Part shown: positions 7,978 through 16,705 of the stretch, one piece after another | How the letters are laid out: the number at the start of each line of letters is the position of its first letter | How positions within the stretch are numbered: position 1 is the stretch's first letter | Assembly: GCA_947503365.1 (NCBI GenBank) | Contig: CANNDT010000014.1 | Coordinates: forward strand, 1-60,799 | Reading direction: 5' to 3' | DNA length: 60,799 bases | Source: CANNDT01 sp945876205 | GTDB lineage: Bacteria > Acidobacteriota > Vicinamibacteria > Vicinamibacterales > UBA2999 | Made by a program: the position numbers and the translations under genes | Notes under the pieces: generated by a model | Databases searched by the model: none | What the model was told of the DNA's origin: nothing | What the model saw: the letters and a program-made list of their open reading frames with translations, nothing else

Positions 7978-8209
7978 TTGCGCTGAAACACGCGATGTCA
8001 ACTCTGGTGTCAAGTCGCCCCGCGCACGCCTCGGTGACATGCTCCTCTGCTGCCTGGAGCGAGTATTCCGCATCAGTTCGCGTTTAATCGAGTACTCGCC
8101 GGAACCGTTCGAGTTCCTCCTGAAGCGCTGCAGGAGGGGCGTTCGGGTCTGATGGAGGAAAGGGAACGTGGTATTCGCTGCCATGACTTCGCGTGAATCC
8201 CACGGCTGA

Positions 8210-10450
8210 TCAGAATCGAACGAGGCGATTGACCTTGACGATGAACGAGCGCGTCGCCAGGCCGGGAAAACGGGGCGTGCGGGTGTCGCGCTCGTCGTTG
8301 TAGACCACGAACAGCTCGCTGCCCGGACGATACTCCCACCGCAGGCGGACGTTGGCCGCCACGTTGTTGCTGCCCGAGTTGTACTGCACCAGCGCGCTCG
8401 CGAACATCCGCGGCGTCATCGTCCGCGTGATGCGCGAGCCGGCCAGGTGCGTGGTGAACGACCCCGCCGGCAGATCGATCCAGTTCACCGAGTACGACGG
8501 TTCGAGGAAGAGCCGCGGGCCGAACGACACGCGCCCGCGCGTGCCCGACACGGCGGTGCGGTGCCCACCGTAGAACGTCCCGTACTCGAACAGCAGGTTG
8601 CCGGTGACGGTGCGCTGCGGGCCGGTGTTGTAGGCCACGCCGATGGCGTTGGCGTTGTAGCCGCCAACCGCCACGATGGTGTTCGAGGCGATCCGAAACG
8701 AACGCGGGATGAACTCGTAGTTGCCGTTGTAGGTGAGCGCCAGACGGTCGGCGTTCTGGAACTCGATGGCGAACTCGCCGTCGTGGTCGCGCGTGTCGAG
8801 CCGACCGGATCCGCTCTCGACGTAGGTCGTCCCCGCAGTCCACGACAGCTTGCGAATGGTCTGGTTCCCGGTCAATCGCGGGCTGAAGCGGAACTGCGCG
8901 TTGGAGCGGCGGATGTCGGGCCGGCGCACGTAGCCGACTTCGGGGGTGAAGCGGCTGCCGACCGACAGCCGTCCGAGCTGTATGCCGTACCGATCGCCCG
9001 CGTAATCCAGCTGTGTCCGGTAGCTCGTGTCATCGTCGTGCGCCAGCCCCGTCGTCCGCGTGCGCGCCCAGTAGCTGGTGATCGTCAGGAAGTTGTAGAA
9101 GTTGAAAATCCCGTCCAGGCCGTAGGCGTCGTTGCGCCCCGCGCCCAGCGCGCCCACCGAGCGCCCGGTGTAGAGCATGCCGATGCTGCTGCGGCGCAGG
9201 ATGTCGCGCTTGACGCGCACCGCCGAGAAGTTGGTCGCGGGTGACCGCGCCGCCGGCGTGTCGCCGGTGCGGATGTCCAGCAGCCCGATGCTGTAGCGGC
9301 CGGCGCGTCCGGTCAGCCGTCCGCCGGCGTCGATGGGCACCTGCAGTCCGCCGTTCAGGCCGATGCGGCGGCTGTAGAACAGGATCGGCGTGTCGCTGCC
9401 GCCGCCGCCGTTCACCGTGTTGCCGCCGAAGGCGAACGTGCCCTGGTTCTCGAGAAAGAAGTCGCGCTTCTCGGGAAAGAACAGGTTGAAGCGCGTGAGG
9501 TTGACCTGCTGCTCGTCGGCTTCGACCTGGGCGAAGTCGGTGTTGTAGGTGAAGTCGGCGGTCAGGTTCGATGTCGGGCTGTACTTCAGGTCGACGCCGA
9601 ACTCGCTCGACAACTGGTTCGAGATGCGCGGCGTGGCCAGCGCATTGGTCGTCGTGCTCGACGCGACGTAGGGCTTGATCTCGAGATTGGCCGACGCGGG
9701 CGGCGCCTCGATGCCGACGACGGTGCCCGCCAGCTGCGCCTGGCGCGCCGCACTCAGCGCGCGCCACGGCGGGACGGGCACCAGCACCGAGATCTCGTTG
9801 CGCCACCGCACCGTGCGCGCCGCGTTGAATCCCCAGACTTGCGCCCCGCCCGCACGGTAGCGCAGCGACTTGAAGGGGAACGCGACTTCGGCGGTCCATC
9901 CGCCGTCGAATCTGCCGGTCGCCAGATCGAAGATCGGGTTCCAGTCGCCGTTGTACTGATCACCGGTGACCTGCCCGTCGCTGCGGCCGCCGAGTGAGTT
10001 GATCGTCACCGTGAAGCCGTTGCGGCGGTCATAGAACGTGTCGACGAAGAGATAGACCACGTCGTCGCCCGAGAACATCGCCGAGCCGTCGCGGCGCAGG
10101 TCCTTGGTGACGCGGCGCTCGGGATGGCTGTCCCAGACGCGGAACGAGATGTAGACGTGATCGCGGTCGAACGCCAGCCATGTTTCGGTCCGCTCGGTCG
10201 CCGGCCCGCCCTGCTGCGGCTCGACCTGCACGTAGTCGCTCATCGACGGCGTGGCGTAGAGCGGCTCGTCGAGCGCCCCGTCGATATGCAGCGGCCCCTG
10301 CAAAGGGACCGCGCGAATCGTGGTGCGCCCTTCGGCGCCACGGGTGATCACCTCGGGCGGCTGCGGCGGGTCGGGGTACTGCGCCGCCGCCGCCGCAGCG
10401 GTCAGAGAAAGAAAGGCAACGACCAGGGACGAGCCGCGCAGACATGCCAT
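8210..10450 (-). CDS. Exported CBM9-like/DUF5916 outer-membrane protein
   Basis: 746 residues with a cleavable signal peptide (about 1-23, ending AAAAAAQ). Residues 40-215 match the carbohydrate-binding family 9-like sandwich that precedes DUF5916: the segment PLHIDGALDEPLY, then TETWLAFDRDHVYISFRVWD and WTAEVAFPFKSLRY. The rest is a large beta-rich domain with NLFFPEKRDFFLENQGTF, the hallmark of DUF5916. It has alternating strand patterns and a C-terminal Phe (VNRLVRF), all consistent with an outer-membrane barrel. The family is abundant in Acidobacteriota and Bacteroidota; its substrate is unknown. It is a single transcription unit downstream of tRNA-Leu, facing it. Confidence 0.88.
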   Translation of the reverse strand: MACLRGSSLVVAFLSLTAAAAAAQYPDPPQPPEVITRGAEGRTTIRAVPLQGPLHIDGALDEPLYATPSMSDYVQVEPQQGGPATERTETWLAFDRDHVYISFRVWDSHPERRVTKDLRRDGSAMFSGDDVVYLFVDTFYDRRNGFTVTINSLGGRSDGQVTGDQYNGDWNPIFDLATGRFDGGWTAEVAFPFKSLRYRAGGAQVWGFNAARTVRWRNEISVLVPVPPWRALSAARQAQLAGTVVGIEAPPASANLEIKPYVASSTTTNALATPRISNQLSSEFGVDLKYSPTSNLTADFTYNTDFAQVEADEQQVNLTRFNLFFPEKRDFFLENQGTFAFGGNTVNGGGGSDTPILFYSRRIGLNGGLQVPIDAGGRLTGRAGRYSIGLLDIRTGDTPAARSPATNFSAVRVKRDILRRSSIGMLYTGRSVGALGAGRNDAYGLDGIFNFYNFLTITSYWARTRTTGLAHDDDTSYRTQLDYAGDRYGIQLGRLSVGSRFTPEVGYVRRPDIRRSNAQFRFSPRLTGNQTIRKLSWTAGTTYVESGSGRLDTRDHDGEFAIEFQNADRLALTYNGNYEFIPRSFRIASNTIVAVGGYNANAIGVAYNTGPQRTVTGNLLFEYGTFYGGHRTAVSGTRGRVSFGPRLFLEPSYSVNWIDLPAGSFTTHLAGSRITRTMTPRMFASALVQYNSGSNNVAANVRLRWEYRPGSELFVVYNDERDTRTPRFPGLATRSFIVKVNRLVRF

Positions 10451-10546
10451 GGGACTGCGCGATTATTCCATAGGGCCGAGCCCTCCAGGGGCGCCATCGC
10501 CAGTGGCGGTGCTTGTGATCCGATCTTGCTGACTGGCGCCGACAAG

Positions 10547-11482
10547 TCAGGCCGCCGGCACGCGCGCGTATTTGTTGAACCACGCGATGGTGCGGCTCCA
10601 CGCCTCCTCCGCCGCCACCTTGTTGTAGCGCTCCGGCGTGGCGTCATTGAAGAAGCCATGAACGGAGTTCGGATAGATGTGGCCTTCGTGCGGGATGTTG
10701 CTTGCCTTCAGCGCCGCCTCGTAAGCGGGATATGCATCCACCAGCGCCTTATCGAGCGCGCCATGGTGTACGAGGATCGCGGCTTTGATTTTCGGTACGT
10801 CGGCCGCCATAGGTGCGCCGCCGTAAAACGGCGCGGCTGCCGCCAGATCCGCACCCAGCAGAGTCGCCAGATTATTGGACATGCCGCCACCGAAGCAGAA
10901 ACCGGTGGCCGCGACTTTGCCATTCGAGAGCGGATGGGCCTTGAGCCACTGCGCGCTCGCAACGAAGTCAGAGGTCCTCTTGTTCGCGTCGATCTTGGCA
11001 AACAGCAGGCCGCCCTTGTAGTCGTCGCTTGGATAACCGCCGACCGACGTCAGCGCGTCGGGCGCAAACGCCATGAAGTTGGCCAGGGCGAACCGCCGTG
11101 CGACGTCCTCGGTATGCGGATTGAGTCCCCGATTCTCGTGGATGACGAGAACGGTGGGCAGTTTCGTCGGCATCTCGGTACGAGTATCCTGGCTGAATGG
11201 TCGGACGAAATAGCCCCTGATGTAGCCATTTCCATTCGGCGACGGGATGGTCTCATATGTCGCTTTGATCCGCTCGTCATCCTTGCGAACCTGCTGCCCC
11301 AGCGCATAGTTCGGCATCAACGCTTCGACAATTGCCGCAGTCGTCAGTCCGGCGACAGCGAATCGCCGCCCCACCGTATCCATGAACTCACGACGATCGA
11401 TCTCGCCGTGAATGTATCGCGTGTACAGTTCGACCGCTTCCGCGGGAATCTTCACTTTTGCCTGTTCCGTTGTCTGTGGCAT
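10547..11482 (-). CDS. Exported dienelactone hydrolase family protein
   Basis: 311 residues from ATG 11482, chosen because AAAGG lies nine bases upstream; an ATG at 11491 overlaps that site. Residues 29-60 (DRREFMDTVGRRFAVAGLTTAA...) resemble a Tat-type twin-arginine signal placed late in the chain. The alpha/beta hydrolase has the HENRG motif near 115-119, the nucleophile elbow GFCFGGG (Cys196, as in dienelactone hydrolases) and the terminal SVHGFFND histidine. Family members hydrolyse dienelactones and related lactones or esters; the substrate is not predicted. It is divergent from the WEGDTLVVD pair starting at 11574, with 91 bp between, so the two may share regulation. Confidence 0.88.
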   Translation of the reverse strand: MPQTTEQAKVKIPAEAVELYTRYIHGEIDRREFMDTVGRRFAVAGLTTAAIVEALMPNYALGQQVRKDDERIKATYETIPSPNGNGYIRGYFVRPFSQDTRTEMPTKLPTVLVIHENRGLNPHTEDVARRFALANFMAFAPDALTSVGGYPSDDYKGGLLFAKIDANKRTSDFVASAQWLKAHPLSNGKVAATGFCFGGGMSNNLATLLGADLAAAAPFYGGAPMAADVPKIKAAILVHHGALDKALVDAYPAYEAALKASNIPHEGHIYPNSVHGFFNDATPERYNKVAAEEAWSRTIAWFNKYARVPAA

Positions 11483-11573
11483 TGAGGCCATCCTTTCGGC
11501 GGGTAAGATATCACTTCGGCAGCGTGTTACCATCCCGCCATTGCGCGGCGTTCCACGCCGACATCGGAGGTGT

Positions 11574-12635
11574 ATGAGGCTACTTCTCGCGGCGCTCATT
11601 CTCACGATGGGAACGAGCACGGCCAACGCCCAGTGGCTGGATTGGCCAACCCCCGGCATCCCGCGCACGTCCGACGGCAAGCCGAATCTCGCCGCGCCAG
11701 CGCCGCACGGGCCCGATGGGAAGCCTGACTTAACCGGGGTCTGGGATGGCGACACCCCCGTCGGCCGCCCTGCACCCGCTGACCTGCAACCGTGGGCCCT
11801 CGAGCGCGCCACCCAGTATCAGCAGGACTATTACAAGACGCGTCCCTATTACCAGTGCCGGCCCAGCGGTCCGGAGGCGGAGAGGTTTGGCGGCTGGAAA
11901 CGCATCCTCCAGACGCCGGCCGCCATCGCGATCCTGCAGGACGACCTCACCTATCGCGTGATCCACACCGATGGCCGCGCGCTCGAAGCCGAACCCGCGC
12001 CAAGCTGGTCCGGATATTCAGTGGGCCGCTGGGAAGGCGACACGCTCGTCGTCGAAAGTTTCGGATTCAACGACAAGACGTGGGCGAGCCGTTATGGCAT
12101 CTCGCATACGGAGAAACTGCGCGTCACGGAGCGGTATCGTCGCTCCGACTTTGGTCACCTGAAGGTGGAGGTGACCTACACCGATCCCGGCGCGTTCACC
12201 AGGCCCTGGGGCTTTTCGGCGGATTTGACGCTGGCCGCGGACACGGAAATGCTCGAGGCGATCTGTGAAAAGAGCAGTGAGCAGTGGTCGGCCAGCCTCA
12301 CCGATATCACCAGCGCGGCGGTGACCGTTCCGCCCGACGTGCTCGCAAAGTACGTCGGCGTCTACAGCGGGATCTATGGAGGACGGCCGCGGACGTTCGA
12401 GATCACGCTCGAGGGTGGCAAGTTGATCGCCAAGATCGCGGGCGAAGCGATTGAGGGGGGCCTCGGTGCAACCGGGCTCGACGAGGGCGCGCCGCGCACG
12501 CTGGTGCCGCAATCGCAAACGGTGTTCGAAGGCCTGGGGCTCGGTTTCCGTTTCATGGTCGACGACAAGGGTGTCGCCAACGAGCTCGTGGTGATTCACA
12601 TCTCTGGCCCCTACACGTATCGCCGCGTGCGATGA
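11574..12635 (+). CDS. Exported WEGDTLVVD-family protein, tandem copy 1
   Basis: 353 residues from ATG 11574 (GGAGG just upstream). Signal peptide about 1-21 (ending STANAQ). The mature N-terminus carries PDGKPDLTGVWDG. Core motifs are YYQCRPSGPEAERF with a conserved Cys, TDGRALEAE, and SVGRWEGDTLVVESFGFNDKTW, then EAICEKSSEQW with the second conserved Cys. The last 100 residues form an extra domain shared only with the next gene. The family is found in Acidobacteriota and some Proteobacteria without assigned function. It begins a run with its paralogue, a DUF6152 gene and an aminotransferase. Two conserved cysteines suggest a disulfide or metal site in the periplasm; this is inference. Confidence 0.82.
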   Translation: MRLLLAALILTMGTSTANAQWLDWPTPGIPRTSDGKPNLAAPAPHGPDGKPDLTGVWDGDTPVGRPAPADLQPWALERATQYQQDYYKTRPYYQCRPSGPEAERFGGWKRILQTPAAIAILQDDLTYRVIHTDGRALEAEPAPSWSGYSVGRWEGDTLVVESFGFNDKTWASRYGISHTEKLRVTERYRRSDFGHLKVEVTYTDPGAFTRPWGFSADLTLAADTEMLEAICEKSSEQWSASLTDITSAAVTVPPDVLAKYVGVYSGIYGGRPRTFEITLEGGKLIAKIAGEAIEGGLGATGLDEGAPRTLVPQSQTVFEGLGLGFRFMVDDKGVANELVVIHISGPYTYRRVR

Positions 12636-12657
12636 CTCCGCCTGATCGGAGCAACGT

Positions 12658-13695
12658 ATGAGGCTGTTGTTCGCGGCGCTCGCGCTGATCGTGGGGACGA
12701 TACCCGCATCGGCCCAATGGCTGGACCGTCCCTGGCCCGGCATTCCGCGCACCGCCGACGGCAAACCGAACCTCGCGGCCCCCGCTCCGCGTGGGCCTGA
12801 CGGCAAGCCCGACTTGACGGGCATCTGGGACGGGCCGGTTCCCGAAACGGTGCTCGACCCGGCCAATGAAAAGCCGTGGGTCAACCAGCTCGTTCGCCAG
12901 CGTCAGCGCGAGTACCACAAGGGGCGTCCCTTTTATCAGTGCCTGCCGAGCGGTCCCGAGGCCGACAGATTTTCGGGGTGGAGGCGCCTCCTGCAGACGC
13001 CGACGGCGCTGGCCATGCTCAATGAAGACCTCACCTATCGGATGATCTACATGGACGGCCGCGAGCTCGAGGCCGATCCCGCTCCAAGCTGGATGGGCTA
13101 CTCCGTAGGACGCTGGGAAGGCGACACCCTCGTCGTCGACAGTAACGGATTTAACGACAAGACCTGGCTAAGCCGCTACGGGCAGGCGCACACGCAGGAC
13201 CTGCGTGTGCGAGAGGTGTACCGGCGCCGCGACTTCGGCCATCTCCAGGTGGAGGTGACCTTCACCGATCCAGCCGCATACGTGAAGCCCTGGGGTTTTA
13301 CCGCGGATCTGGACCTGCAGCCCGATACGGAAATGCTCGAGTCGATCTGCGAACGCAGCAGCGAGCATTGGTCGGGCAACGTGTCGGATGCCGAACGGCG
13401 TGCGGTCACGGTGGCGACGGACGTACTCGCGCGCTACGTCGGCGTCTACGTAGGGACCTATGCGAACGTCCAACGTACCATCGACGTGACGCTGTCAGGG
13501 ACCCAACTGATCGCGCGCGTCGTAGGCGCCGCCTCGGTCGACGGAGGCGAGATGCGGCCGCTGGTGCCGCAATCCGACACGCTGTTTGAAGGCGTGGGAC
13601 TGGGTTACCAGTTCATTGTCGATGAGAAAGGTGTCGCGACCGCCGTCGTCGAGATCAAGGTCGCCGGCCCCATCAGGTACACGCGCCTGAAGTGA
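12658..13695 (+). CDS. Exported WEGDTLVVD-family protein, tandem copy 2
   Basis: 345 residues, colinear with the preceding protein along its whole length, with the same signal peptide layout (ending PASAQ) and the same motifs: YQCLPSGPEADRF, MDGRELEAD, SVGRWEGDTLVVDSNGFNDKTW, ESICERSSEHW and an identical-looking C-terminal domain ending in a YTRLK strand. It arose by tandem duplication; divergence is spread evenly, so both copies appear under selection. It starts 22 bases after copy 1 ends. A DUF6152 gene follows after 34 bases. Function unknown; an exported binding or redox partner role is inferred from the neighbourhood. Confidence 0.82.
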   Translation: MRLLFAALALIVGTIPASAQWLDRPWPGIPRTADGKPNLAAPAPRGPDGKPDLTGIWDGPVPETVLDPANEKPWVNQLVRQRQREYHKGRPFYQCLPSGPEADRFSGWRRLLQTPTALAMLNEDLTYRMIYMDGRELEADPAPSWMGYSVGRWEGDTLVVDSNGFNDKTWLSRYGQAHTQDLRVREVYRRRDFGHLQVEVTFTDPAAYVKPWGFTADLDLQPDTEMLESICERSSEHWSGNVSDAERRAVTVATDVLARYVGVYVGTYANVQRTIDVTLSGTQLIARVVGAASVDGGEMRPLVPQSDTLFEGVGLGYQFIVDEKGVATAVVEIKVAGPIRYTRLK

Positions 13696-13729
13696 GCTGT
13701 CCAGTGAAGACGCAATTTGGAGGTGGTAG

Positions 13730-14131
13730 ATGAAGAAGCTTCTTGCCGGAGTCGCCGCCCTCGCACTCCTCTCCGCCGCGCCAGTGGTGGCGCATCATTC
13801 GTTTTCTGCGGAATTCGACGCGACCCAGCCGATCACGCTGCGAGGCAAGCTGACGAAGATGGACTGGGTCAATCCTCATGGATGGCTGTACATCGATGTC
13901 GCGCAACCTGACGGCAAGGTGGTCAACTGGGCGATCGAGGCCGGCAGTCCGAATTCCCTCCTGCGGAAAGGTCTTCGGCAGGCTGATTTCCCGATCGGCA
14001 TCGAGGTGGTCATCGACGGATATCGCGCCAGGAATGGAACGCCCACGGCCAACGGCACAAGCGTGAAATTTGCCGACGGGCGGAACTTCTTTCTCGGTGC
14101 GCCGACCGACAGCGCCCCGACGAAGCGGTAA
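13730..14131 (+). CDS. DUF6152 family exported protein
   Basis: 133 residues. The signal peptide ends PVVA, so cleavage would leave His-His-Ser-Phe as the mature N-terminus. Further family marks are a glycine near mature position 18 and WVNPHGWLY with the conserved NPH (mature His about 29), followed by a WAIEAGSPNSLLRKG segment. The fold is probably a small beta-barrel. The position of the histidines suggests metal binding through the free N-terminus, an inference. A GGAGG motif lies upstream of ATG 13730. It belongs to the run with the two WEGDTLVVD proteins and the aminotransferase that follows 33 bases later. Confidence 0.85.
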   Translation: MKKLLAGVAALALLSAAPVVAHHSFSAEFDATQPITLRGKLTKMDWVNPHGWLYIDVAQPDGKVVNWAIEAGSPNSLLRKGLRQADFPIGIEVVIDGYRARNGTPTANGTSVKFADGRNFFLGAPTDSAPTKR

Positions 14132-14164
14132 CCCTCGCGTCGCGCCACGGAGTATGAATAGACC

Positions 14165-15154
14165 ATGACCATCTCCAACACCATCTTCCAAATACTGAAC
14201 GCCGACGACGTCGTCTCACGGCTCAGAGCGCTGCGCGAGCGCCAGCCCGTGAAGTACACGGCGTTTTACTCGAGCCAGTTGGGCGGGGTGGTGACCGACC
14301 CTGCGCTGATGGTCATCCCGTTCGATGACCACATGGTGCATCGCGGACACGGCATCTTCGACACCGCCGCGGTGGTGGATGGAAAGATCTACGACCTCGA
14401 GGCACACCTCGATCGCTTTCTGCTCTCCGCCGACCGATCGAAGCTTCGACGTCCCGCCTCGCGTGAAGACATCCGCGACATCATCATCAGGACGACGGCC
14501 GCCAGCGGTGTGCGGGACGGCTCGATTCGCTATTGGCTGTCGTCAGGGCCGGGAAGCCTGGAGCTCACGCCGGCCGCCGGCGCGGACCCTGGCTTCTTCG
14601 TGATGATCTTCGGCGGCCTCTCCTATCCCGAGCGCTGGTACACAGAAGGCCTGCGCGTGATGACCACGACCTACCCGATCAAGGCGCCGCTCTATGCGAT
14701 GACCAAGGCGACCAACTACCTGCCCAATGTCCTCATGCAGATGGAGGCGAAGGAGGCAGGCTTCGATAACGGCGTGTTCATCGATGCCGACGGTCACGTC
14801 GGCGAGAGCTCGAACATGAATGTGGCGTTCGTCACCACGGACAACGTCCTGGTGCACCCGAAGTTCGACCACATTCTCTCCGGGTGCACATCGCTTCGGC
14901 TGCTGGAGCTGGCGCGTTCCCTGCGGGATCGGGGAGTGCTCAAGGGTGTCGAGGTTCGTGACATCCCGACTGCAGAGGCGAAGAGTGCTCGCGAGATGCT
15001 GCTCCTCGGCAGCTCGATCAAGGTCGCGTCCGTCGTCCAGTGGGATACGCAGACGATTGGGGACGGCAAGCCGGGACCCATGGCACGTACCCTCCTCGAG
15101 CTCCTCGAGAAGGACATGCGCAGCGGTGAGCGCCTGATCCCAGTGCCGTACTGA
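14165..15154 (+). CDS. Class IV (PLP fold-type IV) aminotransferase
   Basis: 329 residues with the branched-chain/D-amino-acid transaminase fold. HGIFDTAAVVDGKIYDLEAH (62-81) is the N-terminal signature, Lys181 in AMTKATNYLPN is the expected PLP lysine, and DGHVGESSNMNVAFV contains the phosphate-binding turn. No signal peptide, so it is cytosolic. The family includes D-alanine and branched-chain aminotransferases and aminodeoxychorismate lyase; the substrate cannot be set from sequence, and the longer N-terminal helix (1-35) resembles D-amino-acid transaminase-like proteins of plants and bacteria. It is the last gene of the run starting at 11574. Confidence 0.87.
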   Translation: MTISNTIFQILNADDVVSRLRALRERQPVKYTAFYSSQLGGVVTDPALMVIPFDDHMVHRGHGIFDTAAVVDGKIYDLEAHLDRFLLSADRSKLRRPASREDIRDIIIRTTAASGVRDGSIRYWLSSGPGSLELTPAAGADPGFFVMIFGGLSYPERWYTEGLRVMTTTYPIKAPLYAMTKATNYLPNVLMQMEAKEAGFDNGVFIDADGHVGESSNMNVAFVTTDNVLVHPKFDHILSGCTSLRLLELARSLRDRGVLKGVEVRDIPTAEAKSAREMLLLGSSIKVASVVQWDTQTIGDGKPGPMARTLLELLEKDMRSGERLIPVPY

Positions 15155-15169
15155 GGTCCACGGATCGTG

Positions 15170-16609
15170 TTAGCGGCCGATCACGCGGTCGATGAAATCC
15201 AGGATCTCGCGCGACACGCTCGTATCCACGGTGCCGATCGACAACAACTGCGACACGTGATTGTGGCCGAGGCTCTGCCGGTATCGCGGCCTGACGTGGT
15301 GCTTCTCGATGAGCTCGCTGAACAGCTGCGCGACCGGACCGTAATAGCGAGCCTCGTCCCATTCGGCGGTGGTGAGCAGCACCGGAATATCCGCGCGCGT
15401 GACGTTGCCGGTCACGACCATCTGCGGCCAGCGCGACTTGTCTTCGCCGAAGTAGGCCAGTTCGCCTTTCATCGGCTCCGCAAAATCAAAGGTGTACGGC
15501 CCTGACGCCAGGATGGCTCCGGCGACGCGCGGCGTTCCGGCGGGCAGCAGCTCTGGCCTGAACACAAACGTCGCCGCGTGCAGCGAGCCGGTGGAGATGC
15601 CGACGAGAAAGATCTGGTCGGGATTGCCGCCGTATTCGGCCACGTGGTCGTGAAGCCAGGTGACCACCGCGCCAACGTCGCGCCCGCCATCAGGCCATTT
15701 GGAATCGGGCGCAAGACGATACCCGGCGTTCACGCCGACAAAGCCGATGCTCGCAAAGTAGTCGGCCACGGTCGTCGTGTTGGCGCGGCTGCCACCAATC
15801 AGTCCACCACCGTGGAACACCACGACCACGGGAACCGGACGCGGGGCGCGGCGCATGGTCGCCGTGTGCACGTCGATCTGCTGTCGCTCGTGCGCGCCAT
15901 AGGCGATGTTCCGCGCAACCTTGATCTCGCTGGCCTCGTGGACGCGCGGTTGCGGTGCATACACCTTGTAGGTCTGTGCGTTGGTGTCGGGCGCCGACCT
16001 CAGCGCCATCAGTTGCGAGGCGACGTCGGCCGGCATGCCCTGTCGCGTGATCTCCGCGGAGCTCGAGCCGCGCTCCTGCGGCAGCGACCATCGGAACGAC
16101 TGATTGGCCTCGCGCGCCGCGTCACAGCGATCCAGCACCGCGTCGCGCCGATGGTAGACGGGAGAGATCAATATCGGCGTTCCGGCCGGCTGGCCTTTCT
16201 CGCCGGTCACGGTCACACAGAGGTCGGGCCTGGACAGCGGACTGAGACGCCCCCAAGACATTGACCATCGCTGCGTCGCCGCCGCGCCGCAGGGGCGCAC
16301 CCCAAGCTGCGCGCCGGCGGTGAGCGAGACGGCCGCAAGGCAGCGGTCGTAGGCGGCCGCGCGGATGGCGCCGTCGGCCGTGCGCTCGAACCGCTGATCG
16401 TCGAGCGGTCCGCCGTACTTGCAGGTGTGGGCCTGCAACGGCTCGTCGAGCTGAAGCGTCTGCCCTTCGCCCCGAATGTCCAGGCAGTAGCCACGCGGCT
16501 CGTCCAGCGCCTGAACAGTCCGCAGCAGCCCCGCATCCGCATAACTGGGTGCCGAGTAGGCGAACAGGAGCAGCGCCGTCACCAGTACCACGTTGATCGA
16601 CCTGGACAT
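15170..16609 (-). CDS. Exported ricin-lectin / alpha-beta hydrolase (BD-FAE-like) fusion
   Basis: 479 residues. Signal peptide 1-24 (ending PSYA). Residues 30-165 look like a ricin-type beta-trefoil: repeated Cys and QRW elements such as CLDIRGEGQ, RCLAAVSL and TQRWSMSWG. Residues 215-479 form an alpha/beta hydrolase of the BD-FAE/lipase type with the oxyanion motif VVFHGGG, nucleophile elbow VGISTGS, an acid in LTTAEWDE and a late His (SLGHNHVSQ). The likely role is deacylation of a carbohydrate-bound ester in the periplasm or outside. ATG 16609 has GGAGG five bases upstream. It faces the aminotransferase tail to tail. Confidence 0.85.
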   Translation of the reverse strand: MSRSINVVLVTALLLFAYSAPSYADAGLLRTVQALDEPRGYCLDIRGEGQTLQLDEPLQAHTCKYGGPLDDQRFERTADGAIRAAAYDRCLAAVSLTAGAQLGVRPCGAAATQRWSMSWGRLSPLSRPDLCVTVTGEKGQPAGTPILISPVYHRRDAVLDRCDAAREANQSFRWSLPQERGSSSAEITRQGMPADVASQLMALRSAPDTNAQTYKVYAPQPRVHEASEIKVARNIAYGAHERQQIDVHTATMRRAPRPVPVVVVFHGGGLIGGSRANTTTVADYFASIGFVGVNAGYRLAPDSKWPDGGRDVGAVVTWLHDHVAEYGGNPDQIFLVGISTGSLHAATFVFRPELLPAGTPRVAGAILASGPYTFDFAEPMKGELAYFGEDKSRWPQMVVTGNVTRADIPVLLTTAEWDEARYYGPVAQLFSELIEKHHVRPRYRQSLGHNHVSQLLSIGTVDTSVSREILDFIDRVIGR

Positions 16610-16705
16610 GACATCCTCCAGACGCGTTTACGACCTCACCGCTTCAGGCCCCAGATCATACGCGCGACGCGACGATCACCAAATTAGGCTATAACCTTGG
16701 CACTC

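Noticed and set aside
7933..8184. 83-codon minus-strand frame over the tRNA terminator
   Set aside because: Basic, no domain, no start context; it overlaps the terminator stem.
9030..9899. Frame antisense/alternate to the DUF5916 gene
   Set aside because: Arg-rich and low complexity, in another frame of a coding gene.
10124..11485. 453-codon plus-strand frame opposite the dienelactone hydrolase
   Set aside because: Overlaps both the DUF5916 start and the hydrolase and has no domain or signal peptide.
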